Assembly: GCA_028683555.1 (NCBI GenBank)
Contig: JAQUHN010000011.1
Span: 1-39,953 of the forward strand
DNA from: Geobacteraceae bacterium
Lineage (GTDB): Bacteria; Desulfobacterota; Desulfuromonadia; Geobacterales; Geobacteraceae
Direction of reading: 5' to 3'
DNA length: 39,953 nucleotides
Each line of letters begins with the position of its first letter. Position 1 is the first letter of the stretch. This document shows positions 10,211 to 19,447 of the stretch, in pieces. Both the position numbers and the translations under genes were made by a program. The notes beneath the pieces are model-generated. The model searched no databases. It saw only the letters and a program-made list of their open reading frames with translations, and had not been told where the DNA came from.

Positions 10211-11362
10211 ATGTTTGAATTTGACGAGAGTATAGACCAGAGTGCGAAGATCAAGGTGATAGGTATCGGCGGGGGCGGAGGCAATGCCGTCAATACCATG
10301 ATCGACTGCGAACTGCATGGCATCGACTTCATTGTCGCCAATACCGATGCCCAGGCGCTACGGATGTCGAAGGCGCCGGTGAAAATACAGCTTGGCGGAC
10401 AGCTCACCAAAGGGCTCGGGGCCGGAGCGGATCCCAATGTCGGACGTGACGCGGCTGATGAAAACCGTGAACAGCTTGCCGAGGTTCTCAAGGGCGCCGA
10501 TATGATTTTCATCGCGGCCGGCCTGGGCGGTGGTACCGGAACGGGTGCCGCTCCGGTTATTGCCGATGTGGCTAAGGAAATCGGTGCGTTGACGGTCGGC
10601 GTCGTGACCAAGCCATTTACCCGGGAAGGCAAACTCCGCCTGGCAAAGGCGGAAAGCGGTGTGCGCGAACTGAAGAAGCACGTCGACTCACTGGTTATTA
10701 TCCCCAATGACCGCCTGCTCGGTCTGGCCGGCAAGTCCATGTCGATCCTCGACGCCTTCAAGCCGTCCGATGACGTGCTTCGTCAGGCCGTCCAGGGCAT
10801 TTCGGATCTGATTACTACATCCGGTCTCATCAACGTCGACTTCGCCGACGTGAAGGCGATCATGAGCGAGAGAGGCATGGCGATGATGGGTATCGGCCTT
10901 GCCTCCGGTGAAAACCGGGCCGTGGAAGCCGCCACCAAGGCCATTTCCAGCCCACTGCTGGAAGATATCGACATCTCCGGTGCAAAAGGGGTGCTGGTGA
11001 ACATCACCGGTTCCTCTTCCATGACCATGGATGAGTTCGATGCCGCCAGCAAGGTGATTCACGAAAAGGTTCACGAAGACGCCAACATCATCGTCGGTTT
11101 GGTGATTGATGAAAACCTTGGCGATATGGTCAAGATCACCGCCATTGCCACCGGATTCGGTGATCGCTTCGACCTTGAAAAGAGCAAAGCCGAACTGAAG
11201 AGCATTGCTCCTCCTTCGTCCGAGGAAATAAACCGCGAGATTCCCACTTTCAAGAGGATCGAGCGGCAGCAGCGTGAAGTACCCATGAAACAAAAGGCCT
11301 TCTTCATGGACGAAGAAGACCAGTACGATATTCCGACCTTCCTTCGCAAGTCGGTCGACTGA
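10211..11362 (+). CDS. ftsZ: Cell division GTPase FtsZ
   Basis: Tubulin homologue that forms the cytokinetic ring. The 383-aa product has GGGGNAVN (residues 21-28), the tubulin signature GGGTGTG at 106-112, the T7 loop with NVDFADVKAIM, and a C-terminal peptide DIPTFLRK that binds FtsA and other partners. The ATG is preceded by an AAGGGGGTAG ribosome site. It is the last gene of the dcw run and faces the minus-strand SAM synthetase. Confidence 0.98.
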   Translation: MFEFDESIDQSAKIKVIGIGGGGGNAVNTMIDCELHGIDFIVANTDAQALRMSKAPVKIQLGGQLTKGLGAGADPNVGRDAADENREQLAEVLKGADMIFIAAGLGGGTGTGAAPVIADVAKEIGALTVGVVTKPFTREGKLRLAKAESGVRELKKHVDSLVIIPNDRLLGLAGKSMSILDAFKPSDDVLRQAVQGISDLITTSGLINVDFADVKAIMSERGMAMMGIGLASGENRAVEAATKAISSPLLEDIDISGAKGVLVNITGSSSMTMDEFDAASKVIHEKVHEDANIIVGLVIDENLGDMVKITAIATGFGDRFDLEKSKAELKSIAPPSSEEINREIPTFKRIERQQREVPMKQKAFFMDEEDQYDIPTFLRKSVD

Positions 11363-11381
11363 TTCAAACAATGACGCTGGC

Positions 11382-11404
11382 GGGTGTCAGTCGGTCTGAC
11401 ACCC
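11382..11404 (+). other. Perfect hairpin just after ftsZ
   Basis: GGGTGTCAG (11382-11390), a 5-nt loop, and CTGACACCC (11396-11404) form a perfect 9-bp stem 20 bp after the ftsZ stop codon. There is no following T-run, so it is more likely an mRNA-end stabiliser or the first half of a tandem terminator with 11427-11473. Confidence 0.6.
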
Positions 11405-11426
11405 GTTCCCCCGAAAAGTTTCATTT

Positions 11427-11473
11427 CCCCGGCTTTCCGTCTTCCCCCCTCCGAGGAAGGCCGGGGTTTTTTT
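11427..11473 (+). terminator. Intrinsic terminator of the dcw cluster
   Basis: CCCCGGCTTTCC (11427-11438) pairs with GGAAGGCCGGGG (11455-11466) with one wobble position, followed by seven T residues (11467-11473). The position after ftsZ and the orientation fit a Rho-independent terminator ending the division operon. Confidence 0.8.
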
Positions 11474-11628
11474 CGGGACCTCTCCGCTTTTCGGTCCACC
11501 GGATCCGCCTTGACGGGTGTGGTGCCTCCCTTGAACCGGTATCGCCTGCTGTGCTATTTCCCTCCGTTTTTTCAACGAGTTGCCCGATTTTCACTTGCTC
11601 GGGCGGTCCCCTTATCTGACTAATAAAC

Positions 11629-12831
11629 TTAGCAGACCGGATATTCTCCCCGTGCCAATGCCTGACAGAAATTGCTGAGATCTGCCAACTCCCGATTGAT
11701 GATTTCCTCCACATCCCCGGTCATGTCCCGCACTTTATATCCTTTATCCGGCAGAATCCGCACCGCGGCCATTTTCGGCTTATCGATGGGAGAACCGATC
11801 CTGCTGAGGAGAAGAACGTAGACCTCCTTGATTCCAGCGATGCTTTCGTAGATCTCTCGGGCAATTTTATGGGAAAGGACGTTATAGATCTTACCCACAT
11901 GGCTGACCGGATTTTTCCCGGCCGCGGCTTCGGTTCCCATTGGCCTGTTCAGGGAAATGAGTCCGTTGACCCGGTTGCCCCGTCCCACTTGACCGGAATC
12001 CGCATCTTCGGCCGATGTCCCGGTCAGGCTGAGATAGATACCTCCCAGCGCTCTGCCACGCTGGTCAAGGGTGTTGAAATGGACCGACGTCTTCCGGAAC
12101 CAGGGAAACTGCTGCGTAAAGTGCAGCATGGCCATGCGGATGGCCTCTTTTTGGGAGAAGTAATCCTGTTCCGAAGCGATGAAACGGGAGATGAGAGGCA
12201 TGGCAACGGTAAGGTCGAGGGTGGTGCCTTTGCGCAGGCCCATTACCTTGATGTCTTCGCCGGCTTGGGGGAATTCCTTTTTGAACTTGCTGGAGTTCAG
12301 ATGCCGCTCCAGTTCCAGAACTGCCGTTTCAGTGGGGCTGAGGGGATAGTAGCCGACGGCTGCGGAAGTGTCGTTGGCGCAGTGAACCTCTCCCGGGCGG
12401 GAAAAGATGTCGGTAAGTTCATCGGAGCCGGGCGCCAGCACTACCCGGTAGATTACGTCCTGCACCGGGTCGACAAAACGAAGATGCTCACGGATCCAGC
12501 GTCGCGCGGCATCGATTGCGATCTCGGGAACCGGCAGGTTGATGCCCGGAATAGCGCAGGTGGCCCGGTCGCCGATAATCAATTCAATGGGTTGCAGTAC
12601 TTTGCCGCCGCCATAGCGCTTGAAAACCTTGCCGGCAACCAGGAGCCCCTTGTCGATGTTGTGATGCAGGATTGCTCCGCACTCCCGTAGATACTCGCCG
12701 CAGAGCGCCACCGAAACTGCTTCCATGATCGAGTCGCAAATGAAATCAGGGTGCCCGGTTCCTTTGCGCTCGACAATTTCAACTCGTTCTTCCGCGACTG
12801 ATTTTCCCTGGTAAGGTTCGATGATAATCAT
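11629..12831 (-). CDS. Methionine adenosyltransferase, archaeal type
   Basis: Makes S-adenosylmethionine from methionine and ATP. The 400-aa sequence belongs to the archaeal-type family and not to bacterial MetK. It starts with the VEIVERKGTGHPDFICDSIMEAVS segment and continues with HHNIDKGLLVAGKVF, GGGKVLQPIELIIGDRAT and the CANDTSAAVGYYPLSPTE motif; bacterial GHPDK and MetK P-loop-like motifs are absent. The ATG follows a GGGAGGTTTCC ribosome site. It stands alone between convergent ftsZ and the end of ftsK. Archaeal-type enzymes occur sporadically in bacteria, so old horizontal transfer is the likely origin. Whether a bacterial metK exists elsewhere in the genome cannot be seen. Confidence 0.93.
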   Translation of the reverse strand: MIIIEPYQGKSVAEERVEIVERKGTGHPDFICDSIMEAVSVALCGEYLRECGAILHHNIDKGLLVAGKVFKRYGGGKVLQPIELIIGDRATCAIPGINLPVPEIAIDAARRWIREHLRFVDPVQDVIYRVVLAPGSDELTDIFSRPGEVHCANDTSAAVGYYPLSPTETAVLELERHLNSSKFKKEFPQAGEDIKVMGLRKGTTLDLTVAMPLISRFIASEQDYFSQKEAIRMAMLHFTQQFPWFRKTSVHFNTLDQRGRALGGIYLSLTGTSAEDADSGQVGRGNRVNGLISLNRPMGTEAAAGKNPVSHVGKIYNVLSHKIAREIYESIAGIKEVYVLLLSRIGSPIDKPKMAAVRILPDKGYKVRDMTGDVEEIINRELADLSNFCQALARGEYPVC

Positions 12832-13017
12832 GGAAACCTCCCTTCAGTGAAACGGTAGCCGGCAGCTGGTAGTGTCGGAGCTGTGCTTCTCGGGGAGGAT
12901 GCTTCCGTATGCCGCTTCAAGGTGAACGGACAGCTATCCTATATTTGTACCAGAGTATCGGGGTATCTCAATCAAGGAAGGTACGACAGCGGTGGCAGAC
13001 GGTTGGCGGAAAGGACC

Positions 13018-13039
13018 AGCGGCTTCGGGTAAAGCCGCT
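13018..13039 (-). other. Hairpin after ftsK
   Basis: AGCGGCTT and AAGCCGCT form a perfect 8-bp stem around a 6-nt loop, 12 bp past the ftsK stop on the minus strand. The downstream sequence GGTCCTTTCC is only weakly T-rich, so termination would be partial at best. Confidence 0.45.
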
Positions 13040-13050
13040 CCATTGGCCGC

Positions 13051-15321
13051 TTACAGCTTGTTGATAAAAACTTCGCGGGGGCGACTGGTACCGTCGGAAG
13101 GGCCGACGATTCCTTCTTGTTCCATCCGCTCGATAATGCGGGCGGCACGGTTGTAGCCGATGCGCAGCCGACGCTGAACCATGGAAATAGAGGCTTGACG
13201 GCTCTCTGCCACAAGGGCTACGGCATCATCATAGCGCTCGTCAATCAGGTCGTCATCGTCCTGTTTGTCGTCGGAGGCTTTCATTTCCAGAATTGCCTTC
13301 TCGTAAACCGGTTTTGCCTGTTTCTTCAAGAAGTCGACCACCCGCTGCACTTCGGAGTCGGAGACGAAAGCGCCATGAATACGCTGCAATTTGGCGGTTC
13401 CCGGCGGCAGGAAGAGCATGTCCCCGGCTCCCAGCAGGTTCTCGGCGCCATTGCAGTCGAGGATAGTGCGGGAGTCGGTTTTCGACGAGACCTGGAAGGA
13501 GATGCGCGCCGGGAAATTGGCCTTGATGAGGCCGGTGATGACGTCCACCGACGGCCGCTGGGTGGCCAGGATCAGGTGGATACCGGCGGCGCGGGCCATC
13601 TGCGCGAGACGGGCGATGGATTCTTCCACGTCGCGGCCGGCCACCATCATCAGGTCTGCAAGTTCGTCGACGATGATGACGATATAGGGTAGATGGCCGT
13701 GTTCCAGTACCTCTTCCTGCTGCAGGGTCGGCTGGAATTCGGCACCGGCGTCGGCAGCCGGTTCTTCGACTACCTCGTCCACCACGATTACCTCGGCTTC
13801 AGGCTCTTCGCCCTTGGCTTCCTTTTCCAGCTTCTTGTTGTAGGAGTCGATGTTGCGTACCCCTTTGTCACTCATGAGCCGGTAACGCCGTTCCATCTCC
13901 TTGACCGCCCACTTGAGGGCCAGGGTCGCCTTCTTGGGGTTGGTGACCACCGGCAGCAGCAGGTGGGGAATTCCTTCGTAGATGGAAAGTTCCAGCATTT
14001 TCGGGTCGACCATGATGACCCGGACATCCTGGGGCGTGGCCGTATAAAGCAGGGACAGGATCATGGTGTTGATGGAGACCGATTTTCCCGATCCGGTGGC
14101 GCCTGCTACCAGCAGGTGCGGCATGCGGGCCAGGTCGGTGACCACCGGCAAGCCGGCGATGTCCTTGCCGAGGGCGAGGGGGAGTTTCATCTTGCCCCGG
14201 TGGAATTCATCACAGCTGAAGATTTCCTTGAGGAAAACCATTTCCCGCTCGCGGTTCGGTATTTCGATGCCCACCACGCCCTTGCCGGGAATCGGGGCGA
14301 CAATGCGGATGGAAAGTGCCTGGAGGGCCATGGAGAGATCGTCGGCCAGTCCGGCGATCCGGTTTACCTTGATGCCGGGACCGGGCGCATATTCGAACAT
14401 GGTGATAACCGGCCCGGGGCAGATTTCTACCACTTCGCCGTCGACATTGAAGTCGCGGAGCTTTTTCTCCAGCAGCCGGGCGCTCATGGTGAGGACCTCA
14501 TGGTCGTGTTGCTGCCGGGTTGCCGGAGGGGTGTCCAGCAGCGATACCGGGGGCGTCCGGTAATTGCCGTCGGTTCTGGCGAATTCGAAGGTTTCCTGAA
14601 TCGGCGCAGCCTTGGATTCATCCCGTTTCTTTTCCCGCTTCTGTATCGGTGCCGGCGGTGTAATGGTTACGGCTGCGGGGCGGATCTGCGGGGCGGAGCG
14701 TCCGGCAGTTGGTTCGCTCTTGTCGTGAAGCTGACGGTTCAGCGCCTGTTTTTCCCGATAATTTGCCCAGCGGCTCTTCAATGCCCCGAAGCTCCAGCCG
14801 GCAAACAGGATGAAGGAAAAGCGGGAAAGAACCATGATCGAAACAGCCAGCACGGGAATAATGAGCAGCAGTGCGCCGGGCTTGCCGAGTAGCGCCTTCA
14901 GCGCTTTGGCAATTTCGATTCCGACCAGGCCCCCGGTGGAGATTTTCTGGCCGAATAATGACGTGGTTTCCAGGTTGAAGGCGAACAGGGTGGCAAGTGA
15001 AACAAGGAATACCAGGAATGCCACTCCCTTGTAGTTACGCCACTTCAGTTCCTTGAAGCGGAGCAGCTTGTAGGCGACGAACAGCAGGGCGATCGGAATG
15101 GCATAGGAGGCCAGGCCGAAAAACCATTCGAACAGCAGGTCGGCAAAATAGGCGCCCAGGGTGCCTCCGTAGTTATGGACCTGTCCTCCGGTTGAATAGG
15201 TGTTGAACGAGAGATCGTTCGCGTTGAAGGAAAGCAGCGAGATCAGGAAGAAAAGGCCTGCCGCCCCGATCGATATTCCCTTGATTTCCTGGATGAGCTT
15301 GGATTTTTTATCAGAGTTCAT
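13051..15321 (-). CDS. ftsK: DNA translocase FtsK
   Basis: Septal DNA pump that clears chromosomes from the division site and activates XerCD at dif. The start is set at the ATG giving MNSDKKSK because TCAGGTAAG lies just upstream; a longer frame to 15366 has no ribosome site. The 756-aa protein has about four N-terminal membrane segments, a basic/proline linker, an alpha-beta motor with Walker A GATGSGKS (about 407-414) and Walker [14 protein letters not shown], and a C-terminal gamma winged helix ([25 protein letters not shown]). A highly acidic insert of about 40 residues (13693-13821) interrupts the motor core between SYNKKLEKE and [10 protein letters not shown]. Confidence 0.96.
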   Translation of the reverse strand: MNSDKKSKLIQEIKGISIGAAGLFFLISLLSFNANDLSFNTYSTGGQVHNYGGTLGAYFADLLFEWFFGLASYAIPIALLFVAYKLLRFKELKWRNYKGVAFLVFLVSLATLFAFNLETTSLFGQKISTGGLVGIEIAKALKALLGKPGALLLIIPVLAVSIMVLSRFSFILFAGWSFGALKSRWANYREKQALNRQLHDKSEPTAGRSAPQIRPAAVTITPPAPIQKREKKRDESKAAPIQETFEFARTDGNYRTPPVSLLDTPPATRQQHDHEVLTMSARLLEKKLRDFNVDGEVVEICPGPVITMFEYAPGPGIKVNRIAGLADDLSMALQALSIRIVAPIPGKGVVGIEIPNREREMVFLKEIFSCDEFHRGKMKLPLALGKDIAGLPVVTDLARMPHLLVAGATGSGKSVSINTMILSLLYTATPQDVRVIMVDPKMLELSIYEGIPHLLLPVVTNPKKATLALKWAVKEMERRYRLMSDKGVRNIDSYNKKLEKEAKGEEPEAEVIVVDEVVEEPAADAGAEFQPTLQQEEVLEHGHLPYIVIIVDELADLMMVAGRDVEESIARLAQMARAAGIHLILATQRPSVDVITGLIKANFPARISFQVSSKTDSRTILDCNGAENLLGAGDMLFLPPGTAKLQRIHGAFVSDSEVQRVVDFLKKQAKPVYEKAILEMKASDDKQDDDDLIDERYDDAVALVAESRQASISMVQRRLRIGYNRAARIIERMEQEGIVGPSDGTSRPREVFINKL

Positions 15322-15483
15322 GGTTCTTACCTGACGGATGTGAAGCCGGTTGCGCGAGGGAAGCATTATTTCCCGCTTCGAGCTCCGATGCCGGCTTCAT
15401 TGTTGGCAAAGCAGATGCGGCGCTTGCTTCGCGGCGATGAAAAAAATGTGCATATATGGCCGTTAGCCTTGCGGTCGGACGGG

Positions 15484-17160
15484 TCACATTTCCAGGATCA
15501 ACGGCAGTATCACCGGCCTGCGCTCGATTGTCTTGTTGAAGAATTTACGCAGAACTCGCCGTACTTCAAGTTTGACCTCGTTCAGGTCGGCCATGACCTC
15601 CAGGTTGACGCCGGCCAGGGTGTCGAGCACGATCTTTTTTGTTTCGTCGAGGTACTCCTGGCTTTCATCCTCGAACACGAAGCCGCGGGTAACGATGTCC
15701 GGGCCATAGATGATTTCGCCTGTTGCCTGGTTGATGGCGATGATGACCACCACCATGCCGTCTTCCGAGAGGTGTTTCCGGTCTTTCAGGACCACGTTGC
15801 CCACGTCGCCGATCCCTTTGCCGTCCACAAAGACCCGACCGGACTCAACCGTACCGCTGATCGATCCGGTACCCTCGGCAAAGGTGATGACATCGCCGTT
15901 TACCGCCAGGATGCAGCGCTCGGCCGGTATGCCGACCCGCTGGGCAAGCCTGGCGTGCTTTACCAGGTGGCGGTATTCGCCGTGGATCGGTATGAAGAAT
16001 CGGGGACGTGTCAGGTTGATCATCAGCTTCAGTTCTTCCTGGCTGGCGTGGCCGGAAACGTGCACTTCGGAAACCTTTTCGTGATAGACCTCGGCGCCGC
16101 GACGGTAGAGGTGGTTGATGAGATCGGAAATGGTTTTTTCATTGCCGGGAATGAAGCGGGAGGAAAGGATCACGGTGTCGCCCTGTTCCAGCTTGATCTG
16201 CTTGTGGTCGTCCATGGCGATCCGGGTGAGGGCGCTCATGGGTTCCCCCTGGGAACCGGTGGTGATCATGCAGATCTGGTTTTTCGGCAGTTTCGGGAGT
16301 TCCTTCAGATCCACCAGCAAGCTGTCGGGAATGCTCAGGTATCCCAGTTGCCGGGCTATGTGGACGTTGGCCAGCATGGAGCGGCCATTGAGCAGGACCT
16401 TGCGGCCGCAGCGTTCCGCGGCATCCACCACCTGCTGCACCCGATGGATATTGCTGGAGAAGGCGGCGACAATGATCCTGCCCGGACAGAGGGGGAAAAT
16501 TTCGTCGAAGGCTTCTCCCACCAGCCGTTCCGAAAGGGTATACCCCTCCCGTTCGACATTGGTGGAGTCTGAGAGCAGCGCGAGAACCCCTTCTTCGCCA
16601 TACTTGGACAGGGTTGCCAGGTCGGTCAGTTCTCCATCGACCGGTGTCTGATCGAGTTTGAAATCACCGGTGTGGATAATCAATCCCTCCAGCGAACGGA
16701 TCGCCAGGGCGCAGCCATCGACGATGGAATGGGCTACCCGGATGAATTCCACCGCGAAATTGCCGATATCGATCGTAGTGCGTGGCTTCACCACCCGCAG
16801 GTCGACCAGGCTGTCCAAGTCGTACTCCTTCAGCTTTTCCCGAACGAAACCGAGGGTCAGCGCAGTTCCGTAAATGGGCGCCGAGATATCCGCAAGCACG
16901 AAGGGCAGGGCGCCGATGTGGTCTTCATGGCCGTGGGTGAGAAGGATGCCCCGGATTCTGTCGGCATTCTCCCGCAGGTAGGAGATATCGGGAATTACCA
17001 GGTCAATGCCGAGCATGGACGGTTCCGGGAACATGAGACCACAGTCGACGATCAGGATATCGTCACCGTGTTCGTAGAGCGTCATGTTCAGGCCGATTTC
17101 GCCCATCCCGCCGAGGGGGATAATTCGTAGCTCGCAGTTTTCCATCATGTCAGAGGACAT
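15484..17160 (-). CDS. rnj: Ribonuclease J (metallo-beta-lactamase fold)
   Basis: Two-metal RNase with endo- and 5'-3' exonuclease activity in RNA turnover and processing. The metallo-beta-lactamase signature HGHEDH lies at residues 76-81, followed by the beta-CASP domain with DSTNVEREGYTLSE and GSQGEPMSAL, and PVHGEYRHL-like IPIHGEYRHL further on. The full frame opens at 17256, but the first 32 residues do not look like the family. The ATG at 17160 gives MSSDMMENCELRIIPLGG and a 558-aa protein, the usual RNase J size; a start four codons later is also possible. The preceding gene's stop is 10 bp upstream, so the two are likely cotranscribed. Confidence 0.93.
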   Translation of the reverse strand: MSSDMMENCELRIIPLGGMGEIGLNMTLYEHGDDILIVDCGLMFPEPSMLGIDLVIPDISYLRENADRIRGILLTHGHEDHIGALPFVLADISAPIYGTALTLGFVREKLKEYDLDSLVDLRVVKPRTTIDIGNFAVEFIRVAHSIVDGCALAIRSLEGLIIHTGDFKLDQTPVDGELTDLATLSKYGEEGVLALLSDSTNVEREGYTLSERLVGEAFDEIFPLCPGRIIVAAFSSNIHRVQQVVDAAERCGRKVLLNGRSMLANVHIARQLGYLSIPDSLLVDLKELPKLPKNQICMITTGSQGEPMSALTRIAMDDHKQIKLEQGDTVILSSRFIPGNEKTISDLINHLYRRGAEVYHEKVSEVHVSGHASQEELKLMINLTRPRFFIPIHGEYRHLVKHARLAQRVGIPAERCILAVNGDVITFAEGTGSISGTVESGRVFVDGKGIGDVGNVVLKDRKHLSEDGMVVVIIAINQATGEIIYGPDIVTRGFVFEDESQEYLDETKKIVLDTLAGVNLEVMADLNEVKLEVRRVLRKFFNKTIERRPVILPLILEM

Positions 17161-17170
17161 TGTTGTTCTT

Positions 17171-17611
17171 TCATTGCTGCTTGTTCGGAGTGCTGCTGTT
17201 CGGTTGAGGAGGCTGGTCGGCAGTGAGTTTCGCCAGTTTTTCGTCGCAACGGGCAATCCACGCTGAGCCGGGGGTGGTCAGCCCGCGTATTGCATACCAG
17301 GAACTTCGCAGGGAGCGGTAGGCAATTCGCGCCCGCTCTATTTCCCCTGTCCGTTCGCAGCTTTCTCCCAGAGACCAGAGGCGGGTCGCCGCGGTTTCCA
17401 CGAGAGAACTTCCCGGCGTGTACATATGGATTGCCGAGGCATATCCGGAGATGGCGGCAATGACATCACCCCGTGCCTGAGCCTGTTCTCCCTTCGCGAA
17501 CTGGGCATGCTGCCGGGAAAGCGAATTCCCCCAGAATAGTACCACGATAGCGGCTGAAATCACAAAAAAATGCAGGAGTATTTTTCTGGTTGTTGTCACG
17601 GTACTGGTCAT
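17171..17611 (-). CDS. Conserved-looking membrane-anchored protein of unknown function
   Basis: A 146-aa protein with one N-terminal membrane segment (residues about 10-28, ILLHFFVISAAIVVLFW), followed by a helical region rich in Ala and Arg that may form TPR-like helical pairs (KGEQAQARGDVIAAISGYASAIHMY and ERTGEIERARIAYRSLRSSWYAI), and a Pro/Ser/Asn/Gln-rich tail. I do not recognise a named family. Its start overlaps the stop of the upstream 60-aa gene by 4 bp (ATGA), and RNase J follows closely, so these small genes appear to be one transcript. Confidence 0.75.
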   Translation of the reverse strand: MTSTVTTTRKILLHFFVISAAIVVLFWGNSLSRQHAQFAKGEQAQARGDVIAAISGYASAIHMYTPGSSLVETAATRLWSLGESCERTGEIERARIAYRSLRSSWYAIRGLTTPGSAWIARCDEKLAKLTADQPPQPNSSTPNKQQ

Positions 17612-17790
17612 CCTTTGAAGAAATCGGGTACGGTGATGAGGAGCGTGCCGATCAGCCCGGTAACTACTCCGGTCAGCACAGCCAGGGCGGCCAGGCAGTC
17701 GAGAGGGCTTTTCAGCCGGTGAGCCGCGGGGAGACCCCAGCCGATCAGGGCGATTCCGGTTGCGATGAGTGCTCCGTGGAAGAGCAGCAT
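17608..17790 (-). CDS. Small two-helix membrane protein, unknown function
   Basis: A 60-aa product made almost entirely of two hydrophobic helices (residues 4-22 and 33-54) separated by a short polar turn AAHRLKSP. A good ribosome site (GGAG, 7 nt before the ATG) and overlaps or close spacing on both sides (1 bp after the acyltransferase stop, 4-bp overlap with the next gene) support it as real. No family is recognised. Its position beside an acyltransferase and a membrane-anchored protein suggests an envelope role, but this is only context. Confidence 0.7.
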   Translation of the reverse strand: MLLFHGALIATGIALIGWGLPAAHRLKSPLDCLAALAVLTGVVTGLIGTLLITVPDFFKG

Positions 17791-17791
17791 G

Positions 17792-18493
17792 CTATGACTC
17801 CAGGCCGTTTTCTATGGCGTTCCTGACGCGGTCGATGAGGTCGTCGCGGCGCTTTCCCGTTGCACCCTCGGTTGAGATGGGATCGCCGAAGCGAAGGGTT
17901 ATTGTACCCGGCTTGATTTTCAGCTGTTTGGCCGGATTGACGGTTGCGCTGCCATTGATGGTGAATGGTACGATCGGAACTCCTGCACGGGCCGCCAGCA
18001 GGAACCCTCCCCGTTTGAATGGAATCAGCTTGCCGTCCATGGAGCGGGTTCCTTCCGGGAAAATTATGACGCTGACCCCGCTACGAATTTTTGCTGCGGC
18101 GGATTCCATGGTTTTCAGTGCCCGGCGACCATCGCTCCGGTCCAACGGCAGATAACCGGCTCGTTTCATGGCATAGCCGAACAGGGGGATCCGGAACAGT
18201 TCCTGCTTGGCAATCCAGCTGAAATGATGGGGCAATCCGGCATAGAGAGTAAGAATGTCGAAGTTGCTCTGGTGATTGCCCATGAAAATAAGGGGACAGT
18301 CGACGGGAATCTTCTCTTCGCCAAGCACTTCCACTTTGGCGCCGGCAATCCGCAGCGCAACGCGTCCCCATACTTTTCCGTAGGCATGAAGAAATTTTCC
18401 GGTCGGATCCAGGAAGGTAATCGGAACCCCGGTTACTATGACGAAGAGGGTGAAGGGTACAAACAAGAGGAGAAAGAAAATGGCGCGTATCAT
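17792..18493 (-). CDS. plsC: 1-acyl-sn-glycerol-3-phosphate acyltransferase (PlsC family)
   Basis: Membrane-associated acyltransferase that makes phosphatidic acid from lysophosphatidic acid. The acyltransferase block I NHQSNFD (HX4D), a block with LFRIPLFGYAMKRAGYLPLDR, block III FPEGTRS and block IV VPIVPFTI are all present. The ATG at 18493 is chosen because GGGAG sits 6 nt upstream, whereas the in-frame ATG at 18520 has no ribosome site; this gives 233 aa with an N-terminal membrane segment. It heads a minus-strand run with two small membrane-protein genes and RNase J. Confidence 0.92.
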   Translation of the reverse strand: MIRAIFFLLLFVPFTLFVIVTGVPITFLDPTGKFLHAYGKVWGRVALRIAGAKVEVLGEEKIPVDCPLIFMGNHQSNFDILTLYAGLPHHFSWIAKQELFRIPLFGYAMKRAGYLPLDRSDGRRALKTMESAAAKIRSGVSVIIFPEGTRSMDGKLIPFKRGGFLLAARAGVPIVPFTINGSATVNPAKQLKIKPGTITLRFGDPISTEGATGKRRDDLIDRVRNAIENGLES

Positions 18494-18577
18494 GGAAAAC
18501 TCCCGGACTTTATCGTGCATAAAGTACTTTTTTTTTCCGGGAGAGTCAAATGATTCTGTGCGTTTCTTGGCATGCGG

Positions 18578-18619
18578 CAGGAGGGAGCCGCGCGGTTGCA
18601 GCTCGGCTGCTCCCTCCTG
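18578..18619. repeat. Inverted repeat between modA and plsC
   Basis: CAGGAGGGAGC (18578-18588) and GCTCCCTCCTG (18609-18619) form a perfect 11-bp stem with a 20-nt loop. It lies just past the modA stop on the minus strand and upstream of plsC. No T-run follows on either strand, so it may protect an mRNA end or be a Rho-assisted terminator. Confidence 0.6.
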
Positions 18620-18652
18620 TCGGCACTAGGCTGGCGGATGCCTGTCGGGCCG

Positions 18653-19447
18653 TCAGTGCTGTGAGCCAAGGGGGATGAATTTGAATTTTTCGAAGACCTT
18701 TGCCGCTGCGGCTGTTTTCAGGAAAGCAATGAATTTACCGGCCTCAGCCCGGTTTTGCGAGCCCTTTATTTCCGCAATGGGATAGACGATGGCTGAATGG
18801 GAACCCTTCGGGGCGACGGCGACCACCGCCCCGCTTTTCAGAACGACCGTGTCTGTCTGGTACACCAACCCGGCATCGACGTTGCCCGACTCGACGTAGG
18901 CCAGTACCTGCCGCACATCCTTGGCGAACATGATGCGTTTTGCCAGCTTCTCCCAGAGTTTGAGGCTGATCAGGGTTTCTTTTGCGTACCGGCCGGCCGG
19001 CACCGTATCCGGCATGCCGATGCTTATGGACTGTGCCTTGCCCACCAGGTCATCGAACGTGCTTATCTGTCCCTTCTTCTCCTTGGCAACGATCAGCACC
19101 AGTGCGTTGCCAAGCAGATTTGCCCTGGTTCCCGGGATGAGGAAGCCCTTCGCTTCCAGTTCATCCATCTGTTTTTTGCCGGCGGAAAGATAGATATCTG
19201 CCGGTGCACCTTGTTCAATCTGCTTCTGCAGGAGGCCGGAGGATGCAAAGTTGATCTGCAGTTCGACGTTTGGAACTTTTTTTTCATAGGTTTGCTTCAG
19301 GGCGGTGAGGGCATTCTTGAGGCTCATGGCCGCTGAGATACGGATGGCTGTCTTGTCGGCCGCGCAGGCGGTGGTTGGTGCCAGGCTGGCGAGCAAAAGG
19401 GCTCCCATGGTAAAAAGTGTTACCAGTACGGCAGTTGTTTTTTTCAT
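18653..19447 (-). CDS. modA: Molybdate ABC transporter periplasmic binding protein
   Basis: Captures molybdate or tungstate in the periplasm and hands it to the permease. The ATG at 19447 follows AAAGGATC and gives a 264-aa protein beginning with a clear Sec signal peptide (MKKTTAVLVTLFTMGALLLA then ACAA near residue 30). The mature part has ISAAMSLKNAL, INFASSGLLQKQIEQGAPADIYLSA (oxyanion-binding serines) and the VDAGLVYQTD segment that define ModA. It lies 459 bp downstream of modC in transcription order. No modB permease gene is present nearby, so it must work with a permease encoded elsewhere. Confidence 0.94.
   Translation of the reverse strand: MKKTTAVLVTLFTMGALLLASLAPTTACAADKTAIRISAAMSLKNALTALKQTYEKKVPNVELQINFASSGLLQKQIEQGAPADIYLSAGKKQMDELEAKGFLIPGTRANLLGNALVLIVAKEKKGQISTFDDLVGKAQSISIGMPDTVPAGRYAKETLISLKLWEKLAKRIMFAKDVRQVLAYVESGNVDAGLVYQTDTVVLKSGAVVAVAPKGSHSAIVYPIAEIKGSQNRAEAGKFIAFLKTAAAAKVFEKFKFIPLGSQH

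Noticed and set aside
11371-11623. Two overlapping plus-strand open frames of about 80 codons after ftsZ
   Set aside because: They cover the terminator hairpins, have no ribosome sites and use each other's frames; the region is non-coding.
12832-12980. Possible SAM-sensing riboswitch before the SAM synthetase gene
   Set aside because: No SAM-I, SAM-II or SAH core motif could be recognised in the 5' leader on the minus strand; only a ribosome site is clear.
13693-16572. Long plus-strand open frames opposite ftsK and RNase J
   Set aside because: Both are mirror images of well-supported minus-strand genes and encode sequences without family features.
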